Source of the DNA: Pseudomonas putida
GTDB taxonomy: Bacteria > Pseudomonadota > Gammaproteobacteria > Pseudomonadales > Pseudomonadaceae
Assembly (NCBI RefSeq): GCF_028682475.1
Contig: NZ_JANHLE010000011.1
Coordinates: 62,001-126,000, forward strand
Reading direction: 5' to 3'
DNA: 64,000 nt
In this document: one piece after another, positions 31,423 to 39,882 of the stretch
How the letters are laid out: each line of letters starts with the position of its first letter
Position numbering within the stretch: position 1 is the stretch's first letter
The notes under the pieces: model-generated
The model's input: only the letters and a program-made list of their open reading frames with translations
The model's database searches: none
What the model was told of the DNA's origin: nothing
Position numbers and translations under genes: made by a program

Positions 31423-34410
31423 TCATCGTTGACTTCGCCGAAATCGCGCTGTTGTTATCTGTGGTGCTTCTGATTCGGAGCTTGGCAGTGTATTTGCCAG
31501 GGCCCTGTCGCCTGGGTTGCGCATGCTGCCAGGGTCTATGTTGCTGCTAGCGCTTTGCCCGCCAACTCGTGCGACGACAAAAGTGCGCATATTTGTTAGA
31601 GCGCCGAGTGCCGCCCTCAAAGGAACGCCGATCGCATCAGGCAGAAGCCTTGTCGCCTGGCGAGCGCCCGCTACCACCGCACTGGTGGTGATTCGGCCGA
31701 CCATTGCGTTTAAAAACTCCCGCCCAGAATTGGTTGCTGATTCTCGTGACAGCGATATATTCAGACCGGATCCGGGTGCCAGAGCGGCGTTATCAGAACG
31801 TGATCTTGAATACGTGCCGGCAGCCGATTCGACGATTTCAACCGCGGTGCCAGTCCCTAGTGCTTGCCAGCGGTCAAGGCCTGCAAAACTCACAGCGGCC
31901 CGCGATAATGCGCTGACACCGGTAACTAAGGCCGAAGTGCGAAACTCCGGTCTATTGTCCCAGCTAAAGCGATTGCCGAGGGTTGCGGTAAGTTGCTGGA
32001 CTGTCTGGTAGACAGCGTTGAGTCCCACGGACCGAACTAAGGTACGTGCGGTGTTGCTGGTCGAGGAATTGCCTTGTTCGTCTTGTTGCGGATAAGCAAT
32101 GTCGATAAGTGCTGGTGCGGCGCCTAAAGCAAAGGCTGTTGTACCCACGGCTACCGCAACTGTGGTGCTGTTAGCGTTTGGTAAAATGCCTCTTAAACGA
32201 TCAGTAAACACCCCAGCAGTTGGGTGTGTCAGGAAAGCGGCAGCAGCACCTGCTGCGACGCCTACAGATATCGTGAAAGCAAGATGGGCGGCATCATTGA
32301 CCAGTATTTGGTCAATCCCGTCATTGATCCCGATGCTTAACAATGCACCCAATAGTAAGGATGGCCCATCTCGCAGGGCTGCGTGGACGGCAGTCGTGGC
32401 AACCTCGGTTGCAGTAGCGAGCCCTTGTTGATCGACATTCCCCACAGGATTGCCGTGCACCATCGCATACAGGTTCAAACCATCGGCAACACCCGCCGGG
32501 TCCGGGTTGATCCAGCGCTGCAGCCACGGCGCGTAGTAGCGCATCCCGTAGTAATAAAGCCCGGTGGCATCGCGTTCCTGGCCTGAGTAGCGAATCACCT
32601 TGTAATTGGCTTGCACCTGGTCATGCCCGGCCCACCAGGCGGTGCCGCCATAGGGGTAGTAGGCTTCCTGGCTGATCAGCCGGGCTTGGGCGTCCAGTTC
32701 CAGGCCGCAGGAACGCTGGTGGTCGGCGATGCCATAGCGGTACTGGTCGTTGCTCAAACCGGAGGGCCGGCCGGCTTGCCAATGCAGCAGGCGGACTTCG
32801 CCGAGCGGGGTCGAGACGATACTGATGTGCAGTTCTTCACTGCGGGCGCTGTTGTAGCGCCGCTCCAGGCCCGGCAAGTAGTGGACCTCTTCGGCATGCT
32901 CGCCCCGGGTGCTTTGCCAACTGCGTAGTTTGCGCTGGCGTCTGCCGCTGTGGTCGTAACGGTACAGCTCGGTATCGTTAGCGGTATCCCGCGTCACCTG
33001 GCTGACCTCAAGTAACTGGTTTTTCACCGACCAGGTCAGCGCCTGGCCTGGCTGCAGGGCCTTGAGGTTGCCATTGCCATCGAAGGCGGCGTTGATGGCC
33101 GCCTCGCTGGGCGGCGGCGCATCGTCGTTGTGGTTCAGGCCTCGGTTGCTGGTCGGAGCGTTGGCCTGATGACGAGTGAAGTTTTGAGCACCGACATGGC
33201 GCACCGTTGTCAGGTTGCCCGCTTCGTCGTAGCGGTATTCGCGGCTGTAGTTGGCCAGTTGTGTGGGGTCTGGCGGTGACTGAAACCCGGGTAGCTCGGG
33301 GCCGGCCAGGTTTTCAGCCGCCTCGAAGCCGGTGGCCTGTATCAGGCGATACAGGCTGTCGTAGGCAAAGGTGCGGCGGGCGCTGATCGTCTGGTTGCGA
33401 AAGAAGCGAATCGGCTGGGCGGCGTCCTCTATGGCAACGATGTTACCGAGCGGGTCGCGCTGGTAGTGCAGATCCTGGAGCAGGCTGGCGTCGGGGTGTG
33501 CCGTGCGGTGCTGGCGCAACTGGCCGTTTGTGGGGTCGTACACCAGCGTGCTCAACACACCATTACCCAAGCGCTGCTGGACGATCTGGCCATGGGCGTT
33601 GTAGCGCAAGTCACTGGCGATCTGCACAGGTTGGGCCTCGGCAGGTGTGAGGCGGATGCTGTGCAACTGACCGCCGCGGGTGTGTGCAAAGGTTTGCCGG
33701 TTTTGCTGGGCATCGTTCTGGCTGATCGGCTCGGCCAGGGCGTTGTGGCGGATCGAGGTGACGGCGGCTGGTGTTTCGCGCAGCAAGGCGTCACGCGCCG
33801 GGATTTCGAGTGGCCAGTCCGGCAGGGTATTGTGTCGGGTCCAATGGCGGCTGGTGCGTATTGCCGCTCCAGCCATGCTGTAGTCGAGGTAGAGCTCAGT
33901 ACCGGCATCATCGTCCAGCCGGGCCGGACGCCCGCAACGGTTGATGGCGGCTTCGCCAGCGTTGCCGGGGGCGTAGCTGAAGCGACTGCTGACACGTGCG
34001 CTGCCGTCCTTGGCCTGCTCGTGCTGAGCCAGTGGCCGCAGCAAGGCGTCGTACTCCATCCAGGCATGGCTGCCACGGCTGTCCCAACTGTCACTGGCTT
34101 GCCCTGACTCGGTGTTGAGGGTCAGGTTCCATCCGCTGTCGACACTCTCGTTCAGCAGCACGGCACCCGACAGGCTGCTCAGAGTTTGCAGGTTGGCAGG
34201 GGGTTGCGCTTCGGTTTGGCTCAAGGCAAACAGTCGCGGGTCATACTGGCGCGCTATGCGCTTGTCGGCGCTTGACCAGGAGCGAGTGATTCGCGCCACT
34301 GCCGGGTCATTGGCGGACGTGCGTTCATAGACGACGCTACGCAGCGTTTTTCCGCGCGGGTCGTAAACCAGCAGATCAGGGGTGTTGCGGTGAGCGTGTT
34401 GGTTGTCCAT
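31423..34410 (-). CDS. TccC-like Rhs protein, downstream copy
   Basis: 995 residues. The N-terminal start (TPDLLVYDPRGKTLRSV, then RQYDPRLFALSQ) resembles TccC proteins of insecticidal toxin complexes. YD/Rhs repeats fill the next 500 residues; the Rhs core RYSGQERDATGLYYYGMRYY ends near DPAGVADGLNLY and GNPVGNVD at about 657. The C-terminal tip (658-995) is hydrophobic, with several possible membrane helices, and is lower in GC than the core. It has no immunity gene next to it. The ATG at 34410 was chosen over a TTG at 34512. Confidence 0.88.
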   Translation of the reverse strand: MDNQHAHRNTPDLLVYDPRGKTLRSVVYERTSANDPAVARITRSWSSADKRIARQYDPRLFALSQTEAQPPANLQTLSSLSGAVLLNESVDSGWNLTLNTESGQASDSWDSRGSHAWMEYDALLRPLAQHEQAKDGSARVSSRFSYAPGNAGEAAINRCGRPARLDDDAGTELYLDYSMAGAAIRTSRHWTRHNTLPDWPLEIPARDALLRETPAAVTSIRHNALAEPISQNDAQQNRQTFAHTRGGQLHSIRLTPAEAQPVQIASDLRYNAHGQIVQQRLGNGVLSTLVYDPTNGQLRQHRTAHPDASLLQDLHYQRDPLGNIVAIEDAAQPIRFFRNQTISARRTFAYDSLYRLIQATGFEAAENLAGPELPGFQSPPDPTQLANYSREYRYDEAGNLTTVRHVGAQNFTRHQANAPTSNRGLNHNDDAPPPSEAAINAAFDGNGNLKALQPGQALTWSVKNQLLEVSQVTRDTANDTELYRYDHSGRRQRKLRSWQSTRGEHAEEVHYLPGLERRYNSARSEELHISIVSTPLGEVRLLHWQAGRPSGLSNDQYRYGIADHQRSCGLELDAQARLISQEAYYPYGGTAWWAGHDQVQANYKVIRYSGQERDATGLYYYGMRYYAPWLQRWINPDPAGVADGLNLYAMVHGNPVGNVDQQGLATATEVATTAVHAALRDGPSLLLGALLSIGINDGIDQILVNDAAHLAFTISVGVAAGAAAAFLTHPTAGVFTDRLRGILPNANSTTVAVAVGTTAFALGAAPALIDIAYPQQDEQGNSSTSNTARTLVRSVGLNAVYQTVQQLTATLGNRFSWDNRPEFRTSALVTGVSALSRAAVSFAGLDRWQALGTGTAVEIVESAAGTYSRSRSDNAALAPGSGLNISLSRESATNSGREFLNAMVGRITTSAVVAGARQATRLLPDAIGVPLRAALGALTNMRTFVVARVGGQSASSNIDPGSMRNPGDRALANTLPSSESEAPQITTARFRRSQR
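32434..34270. repeat. Direct repeat, copy A (Rhs core)
   Basis: Corresponds base for base to 35501-37337 with a constant offset of 3067. The stretch 33271-34270 shows no difference by eye; the rest has clusters of substitutions around 32740-32930 and 33100-33270. It codes the Rhs core in both genes. Confidence 0.9.
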
Positions 34411-34546
34411 GGTTGTCTTCGGCTGGGGCTGAAGCAAGCCAGCAAGCTTTCGGACTTGCCTCAAGAGCTTATTGATTCCCGCACAGATGCGATACAAAAC
34501 CAAGGCATCCAATAGATGCTCGTTACTGAAGCCTTAGCTAAGTGCC

Positions 34547-37477
34547 TCATTGTGAAGTTCTGGAATGTTTGCCTGGTATAGGTTGGTAGGCGATTCTACG
34601 GTTTGTGGTTGTAGCCGCTGGGTTGAGATTCCAATTGCCGGGTTGTAGGGTTTCAAGCCAACTATGGGCGGTAATGCGAAGGTTGATAACAGTGCCGAAC
34701 ATTGTATTGATAACAGCGCGCGGCACTGGGCTCAGCCAGGCGTTCGCGAACTGCCGCAGGTTTTCAACGATTGCAATGACGGCGAATCGGCTAGGAATCG
34801 AATTTACAACCGCGCGGGATATGGACCCCTCGGGTTCATTGAGTCGGTACTCGGCGTTCGGACTGCGTGACCTCAGTAGGGTGGTTGTCACCGACTCAAG
34901 CACTTCAATCAGTCCACCAGCGCCGAGTAGGCGAACCCCGTCCTCCAAGGGCATACTCAGATATCCGTTGAGAGCTCGTGCTCCAGCACTTAAACCGGTA
35001 GTGGTCAAGGCAGGACGCCACTCCGGCAGACCTCTCCAGGCGAAGCGGGCCCCCATTTCAGTGGTTGCCGCTTGGCTCATCTGGTAGGTAAGGTAGCTGA
35101 ACATTGTACGGATCATATTGTTTGCCGTGTCATTGACTGGCGAGGGAGTACCTTCATCGTCGAGCTGCCGATTGAAGTAACCGGCCGCGGCTGGCGCGGC
35201 GCCTAGCAGGAATCCAAGTGCCCCGGCAGCGCGACCACCCCATGTACCTGGTTGGTCCCGTACTGCTTCCATGAAACTTTGTCCCAACGGGGCAAACAGG
35301 GCAGCTACGCCCCCGCCGATAGCAACGCCTGCCACGATCGTCGTGCCTATATTGGTAGCCTCATCCTGTGCAAGCGTGCCAAGGAAAGCTCCTACGCCTA
35401 GAGAGGCCATGGCAGATAACGAGTTGGCCAGTAGATCTCGTGCGACCCCTTGCCATACCGCGCGCCATGTCTCGTCATTCGTGGCAAGCCCCTGATTGTC
35501 GACATTCCCCACAGGATTGCCATGCACCATCGCATACAGGTTCAAACCATCGGCAACACCCGCAGGATCCGGATTGATCCAGCGTTGCAGCCACGGCGCG
35601 TAGTAACGCATGCCGTAGTAGTAAAGCCCGGTGGCATCGCGTTCCTGGCCTGAGTAGCGAATCACCTTGTAATTGGCCTGCACCTGGTCATGCCCGGCCC
35701 ACCAGGCGGTGCCGCCATAGGGGTAGTAGGCTTCCTGGCTGATCAACCGGGCTTGGGCGTCCAGTTCCAGGCCGCAGGAGCGCTGGTGGTCGGCGATGCC
35801 ATAGCGGTACTGGTCACTGCTCAATTCGGAGGGCCGGCCGGCTGGCCAATGCAGCAGGCGGACTTCGCCGAGCGGGGTGGAGACGATACTGATGTGCAGT
35901 TCTTCACTGCGGGCGCTGTTGTAGCGCCGCTCCAGGTCGGGCAGATAGTGGACCTCTTCGACATGCTCGACCCGGGCCGTTCGCCAGCTGCGCAGTTTGC
36001 GCTGGCGCCTGCCGCTGTGGTCGTAACGGTACAGCTCGGTATCGTTAGCGGTATCCCGTGTCACCTGGCTGACCTCAAGTAACTGGTTTTTCACCGACCA
36101 GGTCAGCGCCTGGCCTGGCTGCAGGGCCTTGAGGTTGCCATTGCCATCGAAGGCGGCGTTGATGGTCGCCTCGCAGGGTGGCGGTGCATCGGCGTCGTGG
36201 TTCAGGCCGCGATTGCTGGTCCGGGTATTGACCTGATGGCGAGTGAAATTGCGGGCTCCGACATGGCGCACCGTTGTCAGGTTGCCCGCGCCGTCGTAGC
36301 GGTAATGACGGCTGTAGTTGGCCAGTTGGGTGGGATCTGGCGGTGACTGAAACCCGGGTAGCTCGGGGCCGGCCAGGTTTTCAGCCGCCTCGAAGCCGGT
36401 GGCCTGTATCAGGCGATACAGGCTGTCGTAGGCAAAGGTGCGGCGGGCGCTGATCGTCTGGTTGCGAAAGAAGCGAATCGGCTGGGCGGCGTCCTCTATG
36501 GCAACGATGTTACCGAGCGGGTCGCGCTGGTAGTGCAGATCCTGGAGCAGGCTGGCGTCGGGGTGTGCCGTGCGGTGCTGGCGCAACTGGCCGTTTGTGG
36601 GGTCGTACACCAGCGTGCTCAACACACCATTACCCAAGCGCTGCTGGACGATCTGGCCATGGGCGTTGTAGCGCAAGTCACTGGCGATCTGCACAGGTTG
36701 GGCCTCGGCAGGTGTGAGGCGGATGCTGTGCAACTGACCGCCGCGGGTGTGTGCAAAGGTTTGCCGGTTTTGCTGGGCATCGTTCTGGCTGATCGGCTCG
36801 GCCAGGGCGTTGTGGCGGATCGAGGTGACGGCGGCTGGTGTTTCGCGCAGCAAGGCGTCACGCGCCGGGATTTCGAGTGGCCAGTCCGGCAGGGTATTGT
36901 GTCGGGTCCAATGGCGGCTGGTGCGTATTGCCGCTCCAGCCATGCTGTAGTCGAGGTAGAGCTCAGTACCGGCATCATCGTCCAGCCGGGCCGGACGCCC
37001 GCAACGGTTGATGGCGGCTTCGCCAGCGTTGCCGGGGGCGTAGCTGAAGCGACTGCTGACACGTGCGCTGCCGTCCTTGGCCTGCTCGTGCTGAGCCAGT
37101 GGCCGCAGCAAGGCGTCGTACTCCATCCAGGCATGGCTGCCACGGCTGTCCCAACTGTCACTGGCTTGCCCTGACTCGGTGTTGAGGGTCAGGTTCCATC
37201 CGCTGTCGACACTCTCGTTCAGCAGCACGGCACCCGACAGGCTGCTCAGAGTTTGCAGGTTGGCAGGGGGTTGCGCTTCGGTTTGGCTCAAGGCAAACAG
37301 TCGCGGGTCATACTGGCGCGCTATGCGCTTGTCGGCGTTGAACCAAGAGCGGGTGACTCGCGCCACTGCCGGGAGATTGGTGGACGTGCGTTCATAGCCG
37401 ACAGTGCGTAGGGAGCGGCCGTCAGGGCCGCATACTGCGACTGTCGGGGTGTGGCTGAACACGGTGTCGTCGCCCAT
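34547..37477 (-). CDS. TccC-like Rhs protein, upstream copy
   Basis: 976 residues. It begins MGDDTVFSHTPTVAVCGPDG, very like the N-terminus of TccC toxins, with AGGG before the ATG at 37477. The core (about 20-657) is almost identical to that of the next gene. The tip (658-976) differs but aligns with the other tip at several points, for example LGAAPA, ARFAWRGLPEWR and EVLESVTTTLLRSRS. It is also rich in hydrophobic segments. No TcA or TcB gene and no immunity gene is nearby. Only 136 nt separate the two genes. Confidence 0.88.
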   Translation of the reverse strand: MGDDTVFSHTPTVAVCGPDGRSLRTVGYERTSTNLPAVARVTRSWFNADKRIARQYDPRLFALSQTEAQPPANLQTLSSLSGAVLLNESVDSGWNLTLNTESGQASDSWDSRGSHAWMEYDALLRPLAQHEQAKDGSARVSSRFSYAPGNAGEAAINRCGRPARLDDDAGTELYLDYSMAGAAIRTSRHWTRHNTLPDWPLEIPARDALLRETPAAVTSIRHNALAEPISQNDAQQNRQTFAHTRGGQLHSIRLTPAEAQPVQIASDLRYNAHGQIVQQRLGNGVLSTLVYDPTNGQLRQHRTAHPDASLLQDLHYQRDPLGNIVAIEDAAQPIRFFRNQTISARRTFAYDSLYRLIQATGFEAAENLAGPELPGFQSPPDPTQLANYSRHYRYDGAGNLTTVRHVGARNFTRHQVNTRTSNRGLNHDADAPPPCEATINAAFDGNGNLKALQPGQALTWSVKNQLLEVSQVTRDTANDTELYRYDHSGRRQRKLRSWRTARVEHVEEVHYLPDLERRYNSARSEELHISIVSTPLGEVRLLHWPAGRPSELSSDQYRYGIADHQRSCGLELDAQARLISQEAYYPYGGTAWWAGHDQVQANYKVIRYSGQERDATGLYYYGMRYYAPWLQRWINPDPAGVADGLNLYAMVHGNPVGNVDNQGLATNDETWRAVWQGVARDLLANSLSAMASLGVGAFLGTLAQDEATNIGTTIVAGVAIGGGVAALFAPLGQSFMEAVRDQPGTWGGRAAGALGFLLGAAPAAAGYFNRQLDDEGTPSPVNDTANNMIRTMFSYLTYQMSQAATTEMGARFAWRGLPEWRPALTTTGLSAGARALNGYLSMPLEDGVRLLGAGGLIEVLESVTTTLLRSRSPNAEYRLNEPEGSISRAVVNSIPSRFAVIAIVENLRQFANAWLSPVPRAVINTMFGTVINLRITAHSWLETLQPGNWNLNPAATTTNRRIAYQPIPGKHSRTSQ
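35501..37337. repeat. Direct repeat, copy B (Rhs core)
   Basis: The partner of the repeat at 32434-34270. Its boundaries coincide with the core-tip junction on one side and with the region about 45 codons into the protein on the other side. Confidence 0.9.
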
Positions 37478-37677
37478 CGCTGTTGCCCTGCGTGAAAGCA
37501 AATCCTTGTCAAAATGACGATGTCTGCGGCAATTGTGCAATGCTCACGGCGTATTTTGCGTAGAAACCCGGCGTCTGGTAACTGGTAAAAATGCCAGGTA
37601 TTTATCAGTTGTCGATTCTCGGCCAGCTTGTTAGCGTTCGCCAAATTCAAGGGCAAGGTGGCCCAGGGGATCAAGCA

Positions 37678-38025
37678 ATGAGCAGTAAGTATCCGCAATT
37701 GGTATATTCGGCAGACCTGGGGCCGACATTGGCCAAGGTACAAGATGACCAGGTTCTGGACTTTGCCGAGTATCGCCTGCTCCAGGCCAGTGCTGACGCC
37801 AAGCTGGACTACTTGTTGTGCAAATTCGAAGGCCAGTACGAGCTGGGACAGCTGCGCCAGGCCAGCATTCGTATGGCTCATCTGTTGCAAAGCAGTTGCC
37901 TGGCCTTGCGTCAGCTCGATCTCGCCCCTGAAGACAAACGCCGCGCCCGTGAAGCCCTGGAGCAGCAACTGGCGTCTATGCAGGCATGCCTGCGCCGCTC
38001 CATGGCCAGTTTTGGCGAGTATTGA
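37678..38025 (+). CDS. Small helical protein of unknown function
   Basis: 115 residues, not recognised. It is predicted almost wholly alpha-helical: ADAKLDYLLCKFEGQYELGQLRQASIRMAHLLQSS is amphipathic, and the C-terminal part KRRAREALEQQLASMQACLRRSMASF could form a coiled coil. There is no signal peptide or membrane segment. AGGGG lies about nine bases before the ATG at 37678. It diverges from the Rhs gene across a 200-nt gap and is followed 92 nt later by a hydrolase gene. Confidence 0.6.
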   Translation: MSSKYPQLVYSADLGPTLAKVQDDQVLDFAEYRLLQASADAKLDYLLCKFEGQYELGQLRQASIRMAHLLQSSCLALRQLDLAPEDKRRAREALEQQLASMQACLRRSMASFGEY

Positions 38026-38117
38026 CCTGATTGCCCTTGGCGATGGCTTTTCCGGACATTGCCGGTTGCTAACTGCTTGCAGACAATGGGCTATCAATTT
38101 CCTACGGACAGGCGGCC

Positions 38118-38912
38118 ATGTCGCAGCAAATTTTCTTCGCCCATGCCAACGGCTTTCCTTCAGGAACCTATGGCAAGCTGTTTGCCGCGCTTGCACCTGA
38201 CTACCGGGTGTTTCACCTGCCACAACACGCTCATGACCCGCGGTTTCCAGTTGATGCCAACTGGCAGAACCTGGTCGATGAGCTGATTCATCACCTGCAG
38301 CAACAGCCCGAACCGGTCTGGGGTGTTGGGCACTCGCTTGGCGGTGTGCTGCACCTGCATGCGGCGTTACGCTGCCCGCAGTATTACCGGGGTGTGGTCA
38401 TGCTCGACTCACCGGTGTTGACCCGGGTTGATCAGTGGCTGTTGCAGGCAGCCAAGCGCATGGGCTTCATCGACCGCATTACCCCGGCCGGACGTACTTT
38501 GGGACGTCGTGAAGCATTCGCTGACCGTGACAGTGCCAGGGCCTATTTCGCCAGTAAATCGCTGTTTCGCCATTTCGATCCGGAGTGTCTCGACGCTTAC
38601 CTGGAGCACGGTCTGCAAGCGACCGATGAAGGTTTGCGTCTGCGCTTCGATCCGGCCACCGAAATCAGCATATACCGCAATATCCCGCATACCCGTCCGG
38701 CACCGGCCAAGCGCCTGGAGCTGCCGCTGGCGATGGTGCGGGGCAGCAGCAGCCGGATCGTCCGGCATCATCACGCCCTGGCGGTACGCAGCTTGCCCCG
38801 GGGTGAGTACCACAGCTTGCCAGGGGGACACATGTTTCCGCTGGAGCGGCCTACGGACACCGCGAGCTTGATCAAAGGCTTGTTTGATCGCTGGCAGCAG
38901 GAGCCTGTATGA
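38118..38912 (+). CDS. Alpha/beta hydrolase (first of an overlapping pair)
   Basis: 264 residues with an alpha/beta-hydrolase fold. The oxyanion region is FFAHANGFPSGTY, the nucleophile elbow is GVGHSLGG with Ser73, and a late GGHMFPLERP provides the catalytic His. This matches serine hydrolases acting on esters or small lipids; the substrate is unknown. Its last four bases overlap the next hydrolase gene (ATGA), so the two are translated together. Confidence 0.88.
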   Translation: MSQQIFFAHANGFPSGTYGKLFAALAPDYRVFHLPQHAHDPRFPVDANWQNLVDELIHHLQQQPEPVWGVGHSLGGVLHLHAALRCPQYYRGVVMLDSPVLTRVDQWLLQAAKRMGFIDRITPAGRTLGRREAFADRDSARAYFASKSLFRHFDPECLDAYLEHGLQATDEGLRLRFDPATEISIYRNIPHTRPAPAKRLELPLAMVRGSSSRIVRHHHALAVRSLPRGEYHSLPGGHMFPLERPTDTASLIKGLFDRWQQEPV

Positions 38913-39763
38913 GCACGAATATGCAAGAGATTCGCCTGAACCTCGGGCATATCGAACTGGCCGGGCACCTGTTCGGCCCGGCGGACGGCTTGCCGGTGAT
39001 TGCCTTGCATGGCTGGCTGGACAATGCCAACAGCTTTGCCCGGTTGGCACCGAAATTAAACGGGCTGCGCATCCTTGCTTTGGACCTGGCCGGCCATGGT
39101 CACTCCGACCATCGTCCGGCGGGTGCGGGCTATGCCCTGTGGGACTACGCCCATGATGTACTGCGGGCCGCCGAACAAATGGGCTGGGAGCGTTTTGCCC
39201 TGATCGGCCACTCGCTGGGTGCAATTATTTCCGTGGTGCTGGCTGGATCGCTGCCTGAGCGCATTACCCGTCTGGCCCTGATCGACGGCGTGATCCCGCC
39301 CATCAGTGGCCCCCAGGATGCTGCCGAGCGCATGGGCATGGCGTTACAGGCGCAACTGCGCCTGGACAGCAAGCGCAAGGCCGTGCATCCGACCCTTGAT
39401 CAAGCGATCCAGGCGCGTATGAAGGGCCTGGTCGCGGTTAGCCGTGAAGCCGCCGAACTGCTTGCACAGCGCGGGTTGATGCCGGTACCGGGTGGTTACA
39501 GCTGGCGCAGCGACAGCCGCTTGACCCTGCCATCGCCTACGCGCTTGAGTGAAGCTCAGGCCTTGAGCTTCGTTCAGCGTGTCGCCTGTCCGGCTACGCT
39601 GGTAGTGGCTGCCGATGGCATGCTGGCCCGCCACAACGAGCTGCTTAAGCAGCTACCCTTTGCCCAAGCGGTGTTGCCGGGCGGGCATCATTTGCACGTA
39701 AATGACGAAGAGGGTGCAACCCTTGTTGCAGACTGTTTCAATCGCTTCTTTGGCATTTCTTGA
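38909..39763 (+). CDS. Alpha/beta hydrolase (second of an overlapping pair)
   Basis: 284 residues. HGWLDNANSF, LDLAGHGHSDHRP and the elbow LIGHSLGA with Ser102 show the alpha/beta-hydrolase fold; GGHHLHVNDEEG carries the catalytic His near the end. It resembles the MhpC/serine hydrolase-like group. The two hydrolases share little sequence outside their motifs and are not a recent duplication. Confidence 0.88.
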   Translation: MSTNMQEIRLNLGHIELAGHLFGPADGLPVIALHGWLDNANSFARLAPKLNGLRILALDLAGHGHSDHRPAGAGYALWDYAHDVLRAAEQMGWERFALIGHSLGAIISVVLAGSLPERITRLALIDGVIPPISGPQDAAERMGMALQAQLRLDSKRKAVHPTLDQAIQARMKGLVAVSREAAELLAQRGLMPVPGGYSWRSDSRLTLPSPTRLSEAQALSFVQRVACPATLVVAADGMLARHNELLKQLPFAQAVLPGGHHLHVNDEEGATLVADCFNRFFGIS

Positions 39764-39813
39764 CTTGCGGCGGTCAACTGTCGAGGCTTGGCGGGTTGAA
39801 CAGGGAGACAACC

Positions 39814-39882
39814 ATGAACGAGCAAGACAACGTCACATCCTGTGGCTACCTTGACGCCCCGTGCTGCGTGGCGTGCCTATGA
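39814..39882 (+). CDS. 22-residue Cys-rich mini-ORF, coupled to the DUF4892 gene
   Basis: An ATG at 39814 with GGGAG seven bases upstream opens a 22-codon frame, with four Cys at positions 10, 17, 18 and 21. Its TGA overlaps the ATG of the next gene (ATGA at 39879-39882), and that gene has no Shine-Dalgarno sequence of its own. This is the layout of a coupled leader peptide or a genuine microprotein. Function unknown; no homologue recognised. Confidence 0.5.
   Translation: MNEQDNVTSCGYLDAPCCVACL

Noticed and set aside
34411..34512. A 34-codon N-terminal extension of the downstream Rhs gene from a TTG
   Set aside because: TccC-like similarity starts after the ATG at 34410 and the upstream copy starts at the equivalent place.
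33466..37174. Identical 213-codon + strand frames opposite both Rhs genes
   Set aside because: They lie antisense to the conserved Rhs core and are identical only because the core is duplicated.
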